A program made the translations under genes and the position numbers. Below the pieces are notes generated by a model. The model was not told where the DNA came from, did no database searches, and saw only the letters and a program-made list of their open reading frames with translations. From CAYZMH01 sp964479445 (GTDB taxonomy: Bacteria; Bacteroidota; Bacteroidia; Bacteroidales; GCA-2748055), in NCBI GenBank assembly GCA_964479445.1, contig CAYZMH010000068.1, positions 1 through 19,779 of the forward strand: a stretch of DNA of 19,779 bases, in the 5' to 3' direction. Within the stretch, counting starts at the first letter, position 1, and every line of letters begins with the position of its first letter. Positions 1 to 9,080 of this stretch are shown in pieces.

Positions 1-227
1 GGTTCTGGCAAAGAAGGATTGCAGCGCACTGCGGGCAGGTGGGCAGCCGGTATGGCAGTCAGGGGGCTGGACAGCCAGCAAACCTGGCAGACAACAGGTG
101 TGGCGGAGAGCAGGTGTGGCAGACAACAGGTGTGGCGGAGAGCAGGTGTGGCGGAGAGCAGGTGTGACAGACAACTGGTCGTGCGACAACGGATCTGGCA
201 AAAAGCGGATCTGGCAGACAGCGGGCG
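1..227. repeat. Degenerate 16-bp tandem repeat (minisatellite)
   Basis: Consecutive 16-base units are visible from 85 to 180: TGGCAGACAACAGGTG (85-100, 117-132) alternates with TGGCGGAGAGCAGGTG (101-116, 133-148, 149-164), then a diverged unit at 165-180. More decayed units continue to about 227 (a 15-base unit at 181-195, then 196-211 and 212-227). Bases 1-84 contain further TGG(C)A-starting fragments, so the array probably extends beyond the left edge. Sixteen is not a multiple of three, so any reading frame through it cycles through three peptides; short frames here (19-234, 98-295) look like by-products of the repeat and not genes. No spacers or dyad repeats suggest CRISPR. Function unknown. 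Confidence 0.8.
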
Positions 228-679
228 GTGGTGAATGGGGCGCATGGGGATCAGGAGCGCCGGTTAAAGTCATTTGTGGAAGCCGGATGAGATAATTTTA
301 CGCGGTTAATCAGCCATTAATTTTTCATTAATGTTTGATTTATGGTATTCAGTTATTTTTCGAGTCGTTTATTGTTGCTGTTTTTATAATGACCATCTCT
401 TTTTTTAACTTACAGAGCGTAATGAATCGGACCGTGTTATTTAAATGGGATGTCAAAGAGGTATATGGATCTCTTCTGACGTAAGCATACCAAAACTAAC
501 TATGGGGGTTTTCTCTGTACAGGAAAAGTCAGAAACCAACAGGGCAAGTATCTTTGAAATATTGAAATGTACAAACCGTAAGATTGATTTTTTCAAACGG
601 AAGCGTGCAGAAGGCGACGGGATGAACAAATGACCTATCATATGCTAAACTATTATTATTAAAACTAAAACTAAGTTCT
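228..679 (+). other. Gene-free leader upstream of the SusC operon
   Basis: No convincing gene lies here. The sequence turns AT-rich after about 290. It holds two CATTAAT copies 11 bp apart (315-321, 326-332), a TTAATCAG at 306-313, and a run ending in A-rich bases just before the SusC start, typical of Bacteroidota translation leaders that lack a Shine-Dalgarno sequence. A 62-codon frame at 445-633 has no recognisable features and is probably not translated. The region presumably carries the operon promoter and a 5' untranslated leader. Confidence 0.6.
549..556 (+). promoter_or_regulatory. Candidate -7 promoter element TATCTTTG for the SusC operon
   Basis: TATCTTTG is an exact match to the Bacteroidota -7 consensus TAnnTTTG, 123 bases before the SusC start. 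No clear TTTG -33 element sits 19-21 bases upstream, which weakens the call. An alternative, weaker pair is TTTG at 334-337 with TATTTTTC at 354-361, but its 16-base spacer is short. Inference from motif matching only. Confidence 0.3.
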
Positions 680-3600
680 ATGAAAAAGATTGTTAATCTA
701 TGTCTGATGCTTTTTACCATCACATCGGGCATATTTGCGCAGTCCGGTACCATTTCCGGGACGGTTACAGATAACAACGGGGAACCCATTCCCGGGGTCA
801 CCGTTGTTATTAAAGGCACGACCCAGGGAACCATAACGGACACAGACGGAAACTATGAGATCTCCGCCGAAGTCGGGGATGTGATTGAATTTTCCTATGT
901 AGGAATGCAGACCCAGGATCGGGAAGTCAGCGACTTTTCCGACATCGATGTGGTGATGCTGGAGGACATGGCGCAGCTTGGAGAGGTGGTGGTAGTCGGA
1001 TACGGCTCCATGAAGAAGGAGAGCCTGTCGGCAGCCATCAGTAATATTGAATCGGAAGACATCACTACCACCAAGCACACCAGTCTTGCAGGAGCCCTGC
1101 AGGGTAAGGTTTCCGGATTGCAGATCCGTCAGAACACCGGTCAGCCCGGCCGTTTTGACACCCGCATCAACATCAGGGGGTTCGGATCACCGCTCTATGT
1201 AATTGACGGGGTGGTTCGTGGAAACGGAAGCGAGTTCCAGCGGATCAATCCGGAGGACATCGAGAGCATTTCGGTACTGAAAGACGCTGCCGCGGCTATT
1301 TACGGTCGCCGGGGTGGTAACGGGGTGATCATCGTGACCACCAAGAGAGGTCAGGAAGGCAAACCCAAGTTCAACTATAACTCCTCGGTAGGATTTCAAT
1401 CGCCCACCAACGTGCCGAGGATGGCCGACGCGTTTGAATATGTCACCATGGTCAACCGGGCCCGTTATTTCCAGGGACTCGGTCCGGCCTACGACAGCGC
1501 CACCGTGGCCTCCTATGAGCAGGGGCTTCCCGGATATGAAGGAACAAACTGGTATGATGCCACCTTCAAGGATTATTCGCTTCGCCAGTCGCATGACTTT
1601 ACGGCTTCCGGAGGGACCGAGCGGGTCAAGTACTTCGCCAGCCTGGGTTACCAGCAGGACGGAGGACTCCTGAAGAGCAACGACCTGGGGTATGAGAAAT
1701 ACACATTCCGTACCAACCTCACCGCGCAGCTCACCGATAACCTGTCTGCCCGGGTATCCGTAGCCGGAAGATACGACATGACCGAGGAGCCGGGAAGCAG
1801 CTTTTTCGGTATTTTCAAGCAGACCCGGACATCGGATCCCACAAAGCCTGTGTATGCCAACAACAATCCCGACTACATCGGGGCCGTTCCGCCCCAGAAC
1901 CGGAACCCGGTTGCCTTCTCCGAGCGGGATATCTCGGGATACAATGAAGTGGTGAACAAGAACCTGCAGTCATCCATCGAACTTACCTACAAGGTACCCT
2001 GGGTGGAAGGACTCCAGTTTAAAGGGTTATACTCCTTTGACAGCAACAACCGGATGCAAAAGGCCCTGAGCAAGAAGTTCTTGCTCTATAACTATGACGA
2101 GGTCACCGACACCTATACAGAGAGTGAACAAAACACCCCGTCGAACATCAGCAACAACTGGCAAAATTACAACCAGTTAAACTTCCAGACGCAGGCACTT
2201 TACCAGCGCACCTTCGGGGACGCGCATGATATAAGTGCCATGTTCACCTACGAAGAGAACAGTACGGATTACCGCTGGGCCAGCCTGTCCCGTGATTATG
2301 CGTTTTACACGAACGACCAGATCTCCCTGGCCGATCAGAACAACATGCAGAACGACGGGAACGAGACCAAGACCGGGAACCGTTCATACCTGGGACGTCT
2401 CAACTACGGGTACAAGGGAAAATACCTGATCGAATATGCGATCCGCCGGGATGGTTCCTACCGGTACCACCCCGACATGCGCTGGGGTAACTTCCAGGTG
2501 ATCACCGGTGCATGGCGTTTTTCCGAGGAGACCTTTATCCAGGACGCCCTGCCGTTCCTCTCCAATGCCAAACTCCGCGCTTCCTACGGGGTAGTCGGTG
2601 AAGATGCCGGCGAACCGTTCCAGTACGTGGAAGGCTTCTCCACATCAGGAGGCGGAGGGTACGAGTTTACCGAAGGAGAGTGGACCACCGGTGCTTCTGC
2701 ACCCCCGATTGTCAATCCGAACCTCACATGGTTTACTTCCACGATCACCGACATCGGGTTGGACCTGGGATTCTTCAAAAATTCCCTCTCGTTTGAGTTT
2801 GACGTTTATCAGCGCCTCCGTGAAGGATTGCTGGCACGCCGGAACATCTCCCTGCCCAACACCTTTGGCGGTGAGCTGCCGCAGGAGAACCTGAACAGCG
2901 ATATGGTACGGGGAATCGAACTGTCGGGAGCCCTGAAAAGGAACATTGGCGAATTCTACTACGAAGTTCGGGCTAATTTCAACCTCTCCCGGACCATGAA
3001 CGTTTACGTGGAAAGGGGTCCGTTCACCAGCACCTATGACAAATGGCGGAACGGACGTTCCGACCGGTATAACGATATCATTTGGGGATACGTGCTGGAT
3101 GGACAATTCCAGAGTGAAGAAGAGGTGTTGATGGCACCCCCGCAAAACGGGAACGACGGAAACATCAAGGAGTTACCCGGTGATTTCAGGTATGTTGACC
3201 TGAACGGGGACGGGGTGATCAACGGAGCCGACATGAAGCCCCTCTTTTTTGACGGCAACCCGAAGCAGTATTATGGTCTGACCATCGCCGCCTCCTGGAA
3301 AGGCTTCGATTTTTCCGCCCTGATCCAGGGTTCCGGAAAATACACGGTCCGGTTCCGCGAAGTGTATGCAGAAATGTTCGCCTTCCGCGGCAACACCCCC
3401 GCCTATTTCTATGATTCATGGACGCAGAACCCCGACGGATCCTGGAATCCCGGAACCTGGCCCGCCAACCGCTACATTGGTGATGTGGGGGCCATGTACC
3501 GCGAACACGAGATGTGGAGAAGAGACGCCTCCTACCTGAGGCTGAAAAACATTGACCTTGGATACACCTTCAAGAACATGGGCTGGACCGAGCGAATCGG

Positions 3601-3763
3601 GATCGAGAGCCTGAGGATCTATGCCAACGTATACAATCTCTTCACCATCGCCGATGACTTTGTCAAGCCCTTCGATCCGGAAAAAATTGAAGGTGCTTAC
3701 AGTGCCGGGCTCACCTACCCGCTGACAAAAAGTTATAATTTTGGTGTCAATCTTTCATTCTAA
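680..3763 (+). CDS. SusC-like TonB-dependent outer-membrane glycan transporter
   Basis: Outer-membrane transporter that, with its SusD partner, imports oligosaccharides using TonB-derived energy. The 1027-residue length is normal for SusC/RagA proteins. Residues 1-21 are a signal peptide ending IFAQ. A carboxypeptidase-regulatory-like domain follows (about 24-95, with ISGTVTD and a DTDGNYEISA stretch), then the conserved EVVVVGYG segment (102-109) and the plug domain (about 110-225) with LAGALQGKVSGLQI, INIRGFGSPLYVIDG and VLKDAAAAIYGRRGGNGVII. The rest is beta-barrel, ending in aromatic YNFGVNLSF as expected for BAM-dependent insertion. An EF-hand-like DLNGDGVINGAD loop at about 840-851 is common in this family. 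It starts after an A-rich leader and lies 11 bp before the SusD gene, so the two are cotranscribed. Substrate cannot be read from the sequence; neighbours suggest a xylose-containing glycan. Confidence 0.96.
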   Translation: MKKIVNLCLMLFTITSGIFAQSGTISGTVTDNNGEPIPGVTVVIKGTTQGTITDTDGNYEISAEVGDVIEFSYVGMQTQDREVSDFSDIDVVMLEDMAQLGEVVVVGYGSMKKESLSAAISNIESEDITTTKHTSLAGALQGKVSGLQIRQNTGQPGRFDTRINIRGFGSPLYVIDGVVRGNGSEFQRINPEDIESISVLKDAAAAIYGRRGGNGVIIVTTKRGQEGKPKFNYNSSVGFQSPTNVPRMADAFEYVTMVNRARYFQGLGPAYDSATVASYEQGLPGYEGTNWYDATFKDYSLRQSHDFTASGGTERVKYFASLGYQQDGGLLKSNDLGYEKYTFRTNLTAQLTDNLSARVSVAGRYDMTEEPGSSFFGIFKQTRTSDPTKPVYANNNPDYIGAVPPQNRNPVAFSERDISGYNEVVNKNLQSSIELTYKVPWVEGLQFKGLYSFDSNNRMQKALSKKFLLYNYDEVTDTYTESEQNTPSNISNNWQNYNQLNFQTQALYQRTFGDAHDISAMFTYEENSTDYRWASLSRDYAFYTNDQISLADQNNMQNDGNETKTGNRSYLGRLNYGYKGKYLIEYAIRRDGSYRYHPDMRWGNFQVITGAWRFSEETFIQDALPFLSNAKLRASYGVVGEDAGEPFQYVEGFSTSGGGGYEFTEGEWTTGASAPPIVNPNLTWFTSTITDIGLDLGFFKNSLSFEFDVYQRLREGLLARRNISLPNTFGGELPQENLNSDMVRGIELSGALKRNIGEFYYEVRANFNLSRTMNVYVERGPFTSTYDKWRNGRSDRYNDIIWGYVLDGQFQSEEEVLMAPPQNGNDGNIKELPGDFRYVDLNGDGVINGADMKPLFFDGNPKQYYGLTIAASWKGFDFSALIQGSGKYTVRFREVYAEMFAFRGNTPAYFYDSWTQNPDGSWNPGTWPANRYIGDVGAMYREHEMWRRDASYLRLKNIDLGYTFKNMGWTERIGIESLRIYANVYNLFTIADDFVKPFDPEKIEGAYSAGLTYPLTKSYNFGVNLSF

Positions 3764-3774
3764 AACGACGAACA

Positions 3775-5703
3775 ATGAAGATAAGAACAATCATATTAGC
3801 AGCTCTCCTGATGATCTTCGCGGTTGGATGTGAAGATGTACTGGAGATCGAACCCACCGATAAGTTATCTGCAGAGCAGATGTTCTCAGATCCGGGGGGA
3901 GTGAGAGTGTATATGGCGAACCTCTACTACCAGATGCCGGTGGAGGACTTCACCTATTTCCCGAAGAACGATCCGGGTGATGTATTCAACTACAACGGAT
4001 CCAACCCCAACAACGGGGGATTCGCGCAGGTGATGCACACCGACAATGCCATGCACAGTGAATTTGGCTCACCGATCACCAATCCGAATTACGACCATTG
4101 CTGGGAGATGAGCTACAGCTTGATCCGCGATGTGAACACCCTGATCGATATCGTCCCCACGCTGGACCTCTTCGAGGAGGAGAAGCAACAGCTCAAGGCG
4201 GAAGCCTCCTTTATCAGGGCCTACACCTATTACGCGCTGGCCAAGCGCTATGGCGGAGTTCCCCTGATCCTCACCAAGCAGGAGTACACCAGTGATGTGG
4301 ATGAACTCAGGGTACCCCGGAGCACGGAGAAGGAGACCTGGGAGCTGGTGCTGGCCGAGTGCGACACGGCCGCCAAGTACCTCCCTGAAAGCTGGGCGGC
4401 TCCCAACGACCGGAGAGCAACCAAATGGGCCGCGCTGGCGCTGAAATCCAGGGCTGCCCTGCATGCCGCTTCCGTTGCCAAGTACTGGGACCGCGCTCCG
4501 CTCACGGGGGAGGCTGTTGACCAGGGACTGGTAGGGATGGATGCCGAGGATGCCGATGCTTTTTACCAGGCCTGTGTGGATGCTTCCGATGCGATTATCA
4601 CTTCGGGGAACTTCCAGTTGTACGGAGCCGGCGAAACCGATCCGGCCGTGGCAGCCGAGAACTACCGGAAGCTCTTTGAGAATCCCAATATTGATAACAA
4701 CGAGGTGATTTTCGCGAAAGGGTATACCCTGGTGGGAGACGACCACACGGCCAACAACTACGAGATCTGGTACAATCCGAACCAGCTGAAGCAATCCTGG
4801 CCCCACCCCGGCCGGATGAATCCCACGCTCGATTTCGTGGAGAAATACGAAGCCTACGGTTCTGCCCCCGGGGACACCACCCTGTTCGAAACGGTGGCCG
4901 GAGATGAGGATTACTATGGGTTTGACCCCACCAAAACGTATGTTCAGTATGACACGCCCACCGAGATCTTCGAAGGACGCGATGCCCGCTTATGGGGAAC
5001 CGTGATCCTGCCCGGCACCGAATGGAAAAACACCGAGATCGTGATCCAGGCCGGGTTCGTTGAGCCCGACGGCACCCCGAAACTGTACCAGAAGACCAGC
5101 ATCGAGGTGGACGGGGAGACCTACTACACCTATGGAGCAGCCGATGTATCCAACTACTCGGGCTTTGACCCAGCCGGCGGGAACCATACCCGCACAGGAT
5201 TCCTGTTCAAGAAGTTCCTGAAAGAGGGCGAGGATGTAAGTCCGGAATGGAATGCCGGAACACTCGACTGGATCGATATGCGCTATGCCGAGGTGCTGTT
5301 GAACTATGCCGAGGCAGTGGTCGAGGGAGAATTCGCCGATCACTATGCGGCAGCGGAAAATGCCCTCAACGAAATACGGCAGCGCGCGGCGCACACCACC
5401 ACGGTACCGCTGACCCTGGACAATGTCCTGCGGGAGCGGAGGATCGAGCTCTCCTTCGAGAACAAGCGCTTCTACGACCTGGTTCGCAGAAGGGAGTTCC
5501 ACCTCGCGTTTGACAACCGCATCCGGAATGCCCTGTTACCCGTGCTGGATTTGAGGGGAGCAGAGCCCAAGTACATCTTTGTCCGCGACCAGGTAGGCGG
5601 AAACGGCAAGAGTGCCCCGCCGCAAACCTGGAGACTCAGAGACTACTACAGGTACATCCGCGGTGTCGGATCGAACGGACTGGTACAGAATCCGCAGTAT
5701 TAA
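3775..5703 (+). CDS. SusD/RagB-like glycan-binding outer-membrane lipoprotein
   Basis: Surface lipoprotein that captures oligosaccharide and acts as the lid of the SusC channel. The signal peptide ends in a lipobox with Cys19 (IFAVGC), followed by acidic residues (EDVLEIEP) of the kind linked to surface export of Bacteroidota lipoproteins. The N-terminal SusD region has the usual DVLEIEPTDKLSAEQMFSD opening. The helical TPR-like scaffold shows AEASFIRAYTYYALAKRYGG at about 142-161. The SusD C-terminal signature RERRIELSFENKRFYDLVR lies near 553-571. At 642 residues it is slightly longer than many SusD proteins but complete. Only 11 bp separate it from SusC and 19 bp from the following lipoprotein, so all three form one operon. 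SusD ligands cannot be deduced by eye. Confidence 0.95.
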   Translation: MKIRTIILAALLMIFAVGCEDVLEIEPTDKLSAEQMFSDPGGVRVYMANLYYQMPVEDFTYFPKNDPGDVFNYNGSNPNNGGFAQVMHTDNAMHSEFGSPITNPNYDHCWEMSYSLIRDVNTLIDIVPTLDLFEEEKQQLKAEASFIRAYTYYALAKRYGGVPLILTKQEYTSDVDELRVPRSTEKETWELVLAECDTAAKYLPESWAAPNDRRATKWAALALKSRAALHAASVAKYWDRAPLTGEAVDQGLVGMDAEDADAFYQACVDASDAIITSGNFQLYGAGETDPAVAAENYRKLFENPNIDNNEVIFAKGYTLVGDDHTANNYEIWYNPNQLKQSWPHPGRMNPTLDFVEKYEAYGSAPGDTTLFETVAGDEDYYGFDPTKTYVQYDTPTEIFEGRDARLWGTVILPGTEWKNTEIVIQAGFVEPDGTPKLYQKTSIEVDGETYYTYGAADVSNYSGFDPAGGNHTRTGFLFKKFLKEGEDVSPEWNAGTLDWIDMRYAEVLLNYAEAVVEGEFADHYAAAENALNEIRQRAAHTTTVPLTLDNVLRERRIELSFENKRFYDLVRRREFHLAFDNRIRNALLPVLDLRGAEPKYIFVRDQVGGNGKSAPPQTWRLRDYYRYIRGVGSNGLVQNPQY

Positions 5704-5722
5704 TTAAAACATTGAACGCATT

Positions 5723-6433
5723 ATGAAAACAATAAAATCAATTTGCCTGGCGCTCCTGGGTATTGCGGTCATCACCTCCTGCGAACTGGATAACTACGAT
5801 TTCCCGGACGCATCCATTCACGGTGCCCTGATCGACCAGGAAACAGGGGATTCGATCCAGTCAGATATCTTTGACGGAGCCCGGATCGCCCTTGTCGAGA
5901 TCCATGAAGATTATGAAAACCCGCAAAATCAGTACCTGATCATTAAACCCGACGGATCGTTCCGGGATGATATGATGTTCCAGGGACTCTACGCGGTACC
6001 TTCCATCGAGGACGGGAATTTCCACCCTACCGATTCCACTTCCGTCACCCTGTCGGAGAGTACCGAGTTCAACATGGAGGTGCTTCCCTACATCCGGATC
6101 ACCAACGTGAACATGACCATGGATGGGATGGACCTGACCGCCACGTTTGAGCTGGAGCAAACGGTGCCTGACAGCATCAATATCATGTCTGCCAGCGTGT
6201 TTGCCCACTCGGAGCCCACGGTAGGGCAACCCCACCGGTTTGACGAGGAGGAGCTCTACATCAATGCAGCGGCGGTACCCGGACAGGAGTACACCATTAC
6301 CTGGGATATCTCCCGGTCGCGCTCCCTGGAAGAGAACACACCTTACTTCTTCCGGATCGGCGCGATCATTGATGTGCCCAGCGCGCGGTACAACTATGCC
6401 CCGGCTGTGCGGTTGACCCCAACCGACGAATAA
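5723..6433 (+). CDS. DUF3823-type PUL lipoprotein
   Basis: Predicted outer-membrane lipoprotein of 236 residues that probably assists glycan binding next to SusC/SusD. A short signal peptide ends with lipobox Cys20 (AVITSC), followed by ELDNYDFPDASIHG. The stretch SIHGALIDQETGDSIQSD and the later pattern of beta-strand-like segments (LIIKPDGSFRDDMMFQGLYAV) match what I recall of DUF3823 proteins, which follow SusC/SusD pairs and have a carboxypeptidase-regulatory-like N-terminal fold. Nineteen bases separate it from SusD, and a strong terminator follows 15 bases after the stop, so it ends the operon. It occupies the slot often held by SusE/SusF-type or surface glycan-binding proteins. Direct glycan binding is inference. 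Family assignment is by memory of the motif, not a search. Confidence 0.8.
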   Translation: MKTIKSICLALLGIAVITSCELDNYDFPDASIHGALIDQETGDSIQSDIFDGARIALVEIHEDYENPQNQYLIIKPDGSFRDDMMFQGLYAVPSIEDGNFHPTDSTSVTLSESTEFNMEVLPYIRITNVNMTMDGMDLTATFELEQTVPDSINIMSASVFAHSEPTVGQPHRFDEEELYINAAAVPGQEYTITWDISRSRSLEENTPYFFRIGAIIDVPSARYNYAPAVRLTPTDE

Positions 6434-6448
6434 CCGGACGCATCAGCC

Positions 6449-6486
6449 AAAAAAACCGGTAGGGGTCTGTCCCTACCGGTTTTTTT
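6449..6486 (+). terminator. Intrinsic terminator of the SusC-SusD-DUF3823 operon
   Basis: A perfect 16-bp stem (6449-6464 with 6471-6486) encloses the six-base loop GTCTGT. The GC-rich core is CCGGTAGGG/CCCTACCGG, flanked by A-tract and T-tract, so it ends in a run of seven T on the plus strand and could also work in reverse. It starts 15 bases after the DUF3823 stop codon and separates the import operon from the CotH gene. Confidence 0.9.
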
Positions 6487-6590
6487 AAACCTGGCGGGAA
6501 TGTTCCGGGATACCGGCAGTGTCCGTTCCGGGTACACCCACCCGCCGAATAACATGGCCTGCTGAAGAAAACGGCAGCCAGGATGAATGA

Positions 6591-6633
6591 AGAGGAAAGA
6601 GAAGTGCCCTGTCCTGCTTTTAGAGGAAAGAGA
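6591..6633 (+). repeat. 12-bp direct repeat upstream of the CotH gene
   Basis: AGAGGAAAGAGA occurs exactly at 6591-6602 and again at 6622-6633, start to start 31 bases, about three helical turns. It sits 30-72 bases before the CotH start in a 229-base intergenic region with no clear TAnnTTTG promoter. The phasing is compatible with two sites for one regulator, but chance duplication in a purine-rich stretch cannot be excluded. Confidence 0.45.
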
Positions 6634-6662
6634 CTTCCGGTGAACATGCTTATAAATACTGA

Positions 6663-9080
6663 ATGATGCAACGACTACTGGCCTTTGCCCTGCTTATACT
6701 GACCCTCCCTGCTTTTGCGCAGAACGGTGATCATTACCGCACGATTGTCCGAACCGGGCAATCCTGCCAATACATCATCCCCGACCAGGAGATCGATGAC
6801 GCCTGGAGAGGACCGGGATTTGACGACCAGACCTGGAGTGAAGGCATCAACGGCATCGGGTACGGGGACGACGACGACTCCACCGTGGTCTCATCGGGCA
6901 TTCACTCGGTGTACATCCGTTTCCGGTTCACCGTGGAGGATACTGCGCTGCTCCGTCAGCTGATCCTGGACATGGATTACGACGACGGGTTCGCGGCCTA
7001 TTTGAACGGGACCGAGATCGCCAGCGGGAACATCACCAAACCTTACAGCTGGAACATGACCCTGGAACGGGATCATGAAGCCGGGTTGTACAGGGGGATT
7101 GTACCGGAACGCTGGATCATAGGGAAATCAACCTTCAGCTCCATGGTCGGGGAGGGTGAAAATATCCTGGCGGTGGAGGTCCATAACGTGGGAACGAGCT
7201 CCAGCGATTTCTCCTCGAACGTGTTTTTGCACGGGAGCTTTACCGAACCGGTGGCCGCATATACCGATCCGCCCGCTTGGTTCAACCCTCCCATCACCCT
7301 GCACAGCCACCTGCCCATTGTGAAGCTGAATACCGGAGGCGCTTCCATCCCCGATGAGCCCAAGATCCCGGGGGAGATGGAGATCATTTACACCGAGGGG
7401 GACACCTCTTCCCAGTACGATGCCCCGAACGTCTATTCCGGCAAGATCGGCATTGAGCAGCGGGGAGAATCATCGGCCGGTTTCCCCAAAAAACAGTATA
7501 CCGTTGAAACACAAACCGACTCGGGGACCAAACGGAATGTATCACTGCTTGGGTTGCCCTCCGAGAACGACTGGGTGCTGTATGCCCCCTATTCCGACAA
7601 GAGCCTGATGAAGAACGTACTTACCCATAAATTATCACGGCAGATGGGCAATTCGGCGCCCCGCACCCGCTACGTGGAGGTGATCCTCAACGGGCAGTAC
7701 CAGGGGGTCTATGTGCTGATCGAGAAGATCAAGCAGGATGAAGGCAGGGTGGACATTGCCAAGCTCCTGCCCACCGATACGGCCGGGAATGAACTGACGG
7801 GAGGCTATGTGCTGCGAAACGACAAGACCAATGACATGGCCCCGGAGGAGTACTGGGAATCGCCGGTTTCGGAGCCGTACGGACTCAAGAACCTGTACAT
7901 GTACTACGACCCGAAATACGACAAACTGCATCCCACCCAGCGGGAGTATATCAAAGATCACATGAGAACGTTTGACCTGAGGCTGGTTACCTGGGATTTT
8001 AAAGACTCCCTGAACGGGTACAGGAAATACACCGATGTATTGTCGTTCATCGATTATATGTTTATCCACGAGATGAGCATGGATGTGGATTGCTACCACT
8101 TCAGCACCTATTTTTACAAGGACAAGGATTCGGACGGGGGAAAGATTCATGCCGGTCCGACCTGGGATTACAACCTGGCCTGGGGCAATGTGAACTACGG
8201 GAACGTGGAGGCCGATGACGGGTTTATGTACACCCGTGGAGGCCGCATGTACTGGTGGAAACGGATGATGGAGGATCCCTGGTACGCCAACGTGGCCTAC
8301 ACCCGGTGGGATGAGCTGCGGGCGGATGTACTCAGCTGGCAGAATATGGAGCACATCATCGACAGCTGCGTCACCCTGATGGGTCCGGCCATCGACCGCA
8401 ATTTTGAACGCTGGCCCACCCTGGGCACCTATGTCTGGGCCAACATTGAGTGGCCCGATACCTATGAAGGGGAAGTGGAGATGCTGAAAAGTTTCATCCA
8501 GGAGCGGTTGCCCTGGCTGGATTCCCAGTGGAGCGGCCGGGGGAACGCGGTGGATTATCCCCCGCACCTGGAGTGTATGGAGGATCAATACCTTACCTCT
8601 GCCATTCCCAATGCCTACATTCCCTCCGGGGATGAGCTGGATCCTTCCTTTGTGTGGGATGACTTCAACATCGGGAAGCTGGAAAACAACATCAACGGGG
8701 AGCAAACCCTCGAGAATGCCTACATCACCGACGGATCCACCGTTCAATGGACGGTTACCGATTCAAAGGGGCAACAGAAGAGTTGTTCGTTCAAGGTCTA
8801 TGTAACAGGCGTGAATGTGAATGAAAAGGGCGTTCCCGCGGGGGATATCCGGGTATACCCCAACCCGGCGTCAGAGCGTGTATCGGTCGAGGCCCCGTTC
8901 CCGGTCAAATCCATTGCCATTGCATCCATCGACGGGCGGATTATAAAGCGGGTTTTCCCCGGCATGGACAGCCGGAGTTATGAAATAGACACCGGGTCCT
9001 ATGAGGAGGGGGTCTACACCGTCACCGTAACCGCCGAAAGCGGGTACCGTCAGTCGCAAATCCTGATCCTGCGCCATTAA
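6663..9080 (+). CDS. Secreted CotH-kinase-family protein with T9SS sorting domain
   Basis: 805 residues. Residues 1-20 are a signal peptide ending PAFAQ. About 25-205 is a beta-sandwich-like domain (YIRFRFTVED, LDMDYDDGFAAYLNGTEIA) seen at the N-terminus of related Bacteroidota CotH proteins. The CotH-like domain spans about 215-550: IEQRGESSAGFPKKQY (about 263), LIEKIKQDEGRVDI (about 352), MDVDCYHFSTYFYKDKDSDG, then GPTWDYNLAWGN (about 497), which carries the aspartates expected for a CotH-type atypical kinase. About 640-725 resembles an HYR/Ig-like module (paired Cys, TVTDSKGQQKSCSFKV). The last 75 residues are a type A T9SS sorting domain (VYPNPASERVSV, ending QILILRH), so the protein is probably exported and attached to the surface. 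Met1 or Met2 could be the start. It is outside the terminated SusCD operon and converges with the GH120 gene. Its target is unknown; kinase activity is inferred. Confidence 0.88.
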   Translation: MMQRLLAFALLILTLPAFAQNGDHYRTIVRTGQSCQYIIPDQEIDDAWRGPGFDDQTWSEGINGIGYGDDDDSTVVSSGIHSVYIRFRFTVEDTALLRQLILDMDYDDGFAAYLNGTEIASGNITKPYSWNMTLERDHEAGLYRGIVPERWIIGKSTFSSMVGEGENILAVEVHNVGTSSSDFSSNVFLHGSFTEPVAAYTDPPAWFNPPITLHSHLPIVKLNTGGASIPDEPKIPGEMEIIYTEGDTSSQYDAPNVYSGKIGIEQRGESSAGFPKKQYTVETQTDSGTKRNVSLLGLPSENDWVLYAPYSDKSLMKNVLTHKLSRQMGNSAPRTRYVEVILNGQYQGVYVLIEKIKQDEGRVDIAKLLPTDTAGNELTGGYVLRNDKTNDMAPEEYWESPVSEPYGLKNLYMYYDPKYDKLHPTQREYIKDHMRTFDLRLVTWDFKDSLNGYRKYTDVLSFIDYMFIHEMSMDVDCYHFSTYFYKDKDSDGGKIHAGPTWDYNLAWGNVNYGNVEADDGFMYTRGGRMYWWKRMMEDPWYANVAYTRWDELRADVLSWQNMEHIIDSCVTLMGPAIDRNFERWPTLGTYVWANIEWPDTYEGEVEMLKSFIQERLPWLDSQWSGRGNAVDYPPHLECMEDQYLTSAIPNAYIPSGDELDPSFVWDDFNIGKLENNINGEQTLENAYITDGSTVQWTVTDSKGQQKSCSFKVYVTGVNVNEKGVPAGDIRVYPNPASERVSVEAPFPVKSIAIASIDGRIIKRVFPGMDSRSYEIDTGSYEEGVYTVTVTAESGYRQSQILILRH

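Noticed and set aside
85..227. Tandem repeat considered as a CRISPR array
   Set aside because: Units are 16 bases and directly abutting, with no unique spacers and no dyad symmetry; no cas gene is present.
445..633. 62-codon plus-strand frame in the SusC leader
   Set aside because: No homology-like features, no A-rich start context beyond chance, and an equally long frame lies on the opposite strand.
7635..8747. Minus-strand open frame of 370 codons inside the CotH gene
   Set aside because: It lies wholly opposite conserved CotH motifs, and its translation is rich in Gly, Val, Ile and His without any recognisable domain.
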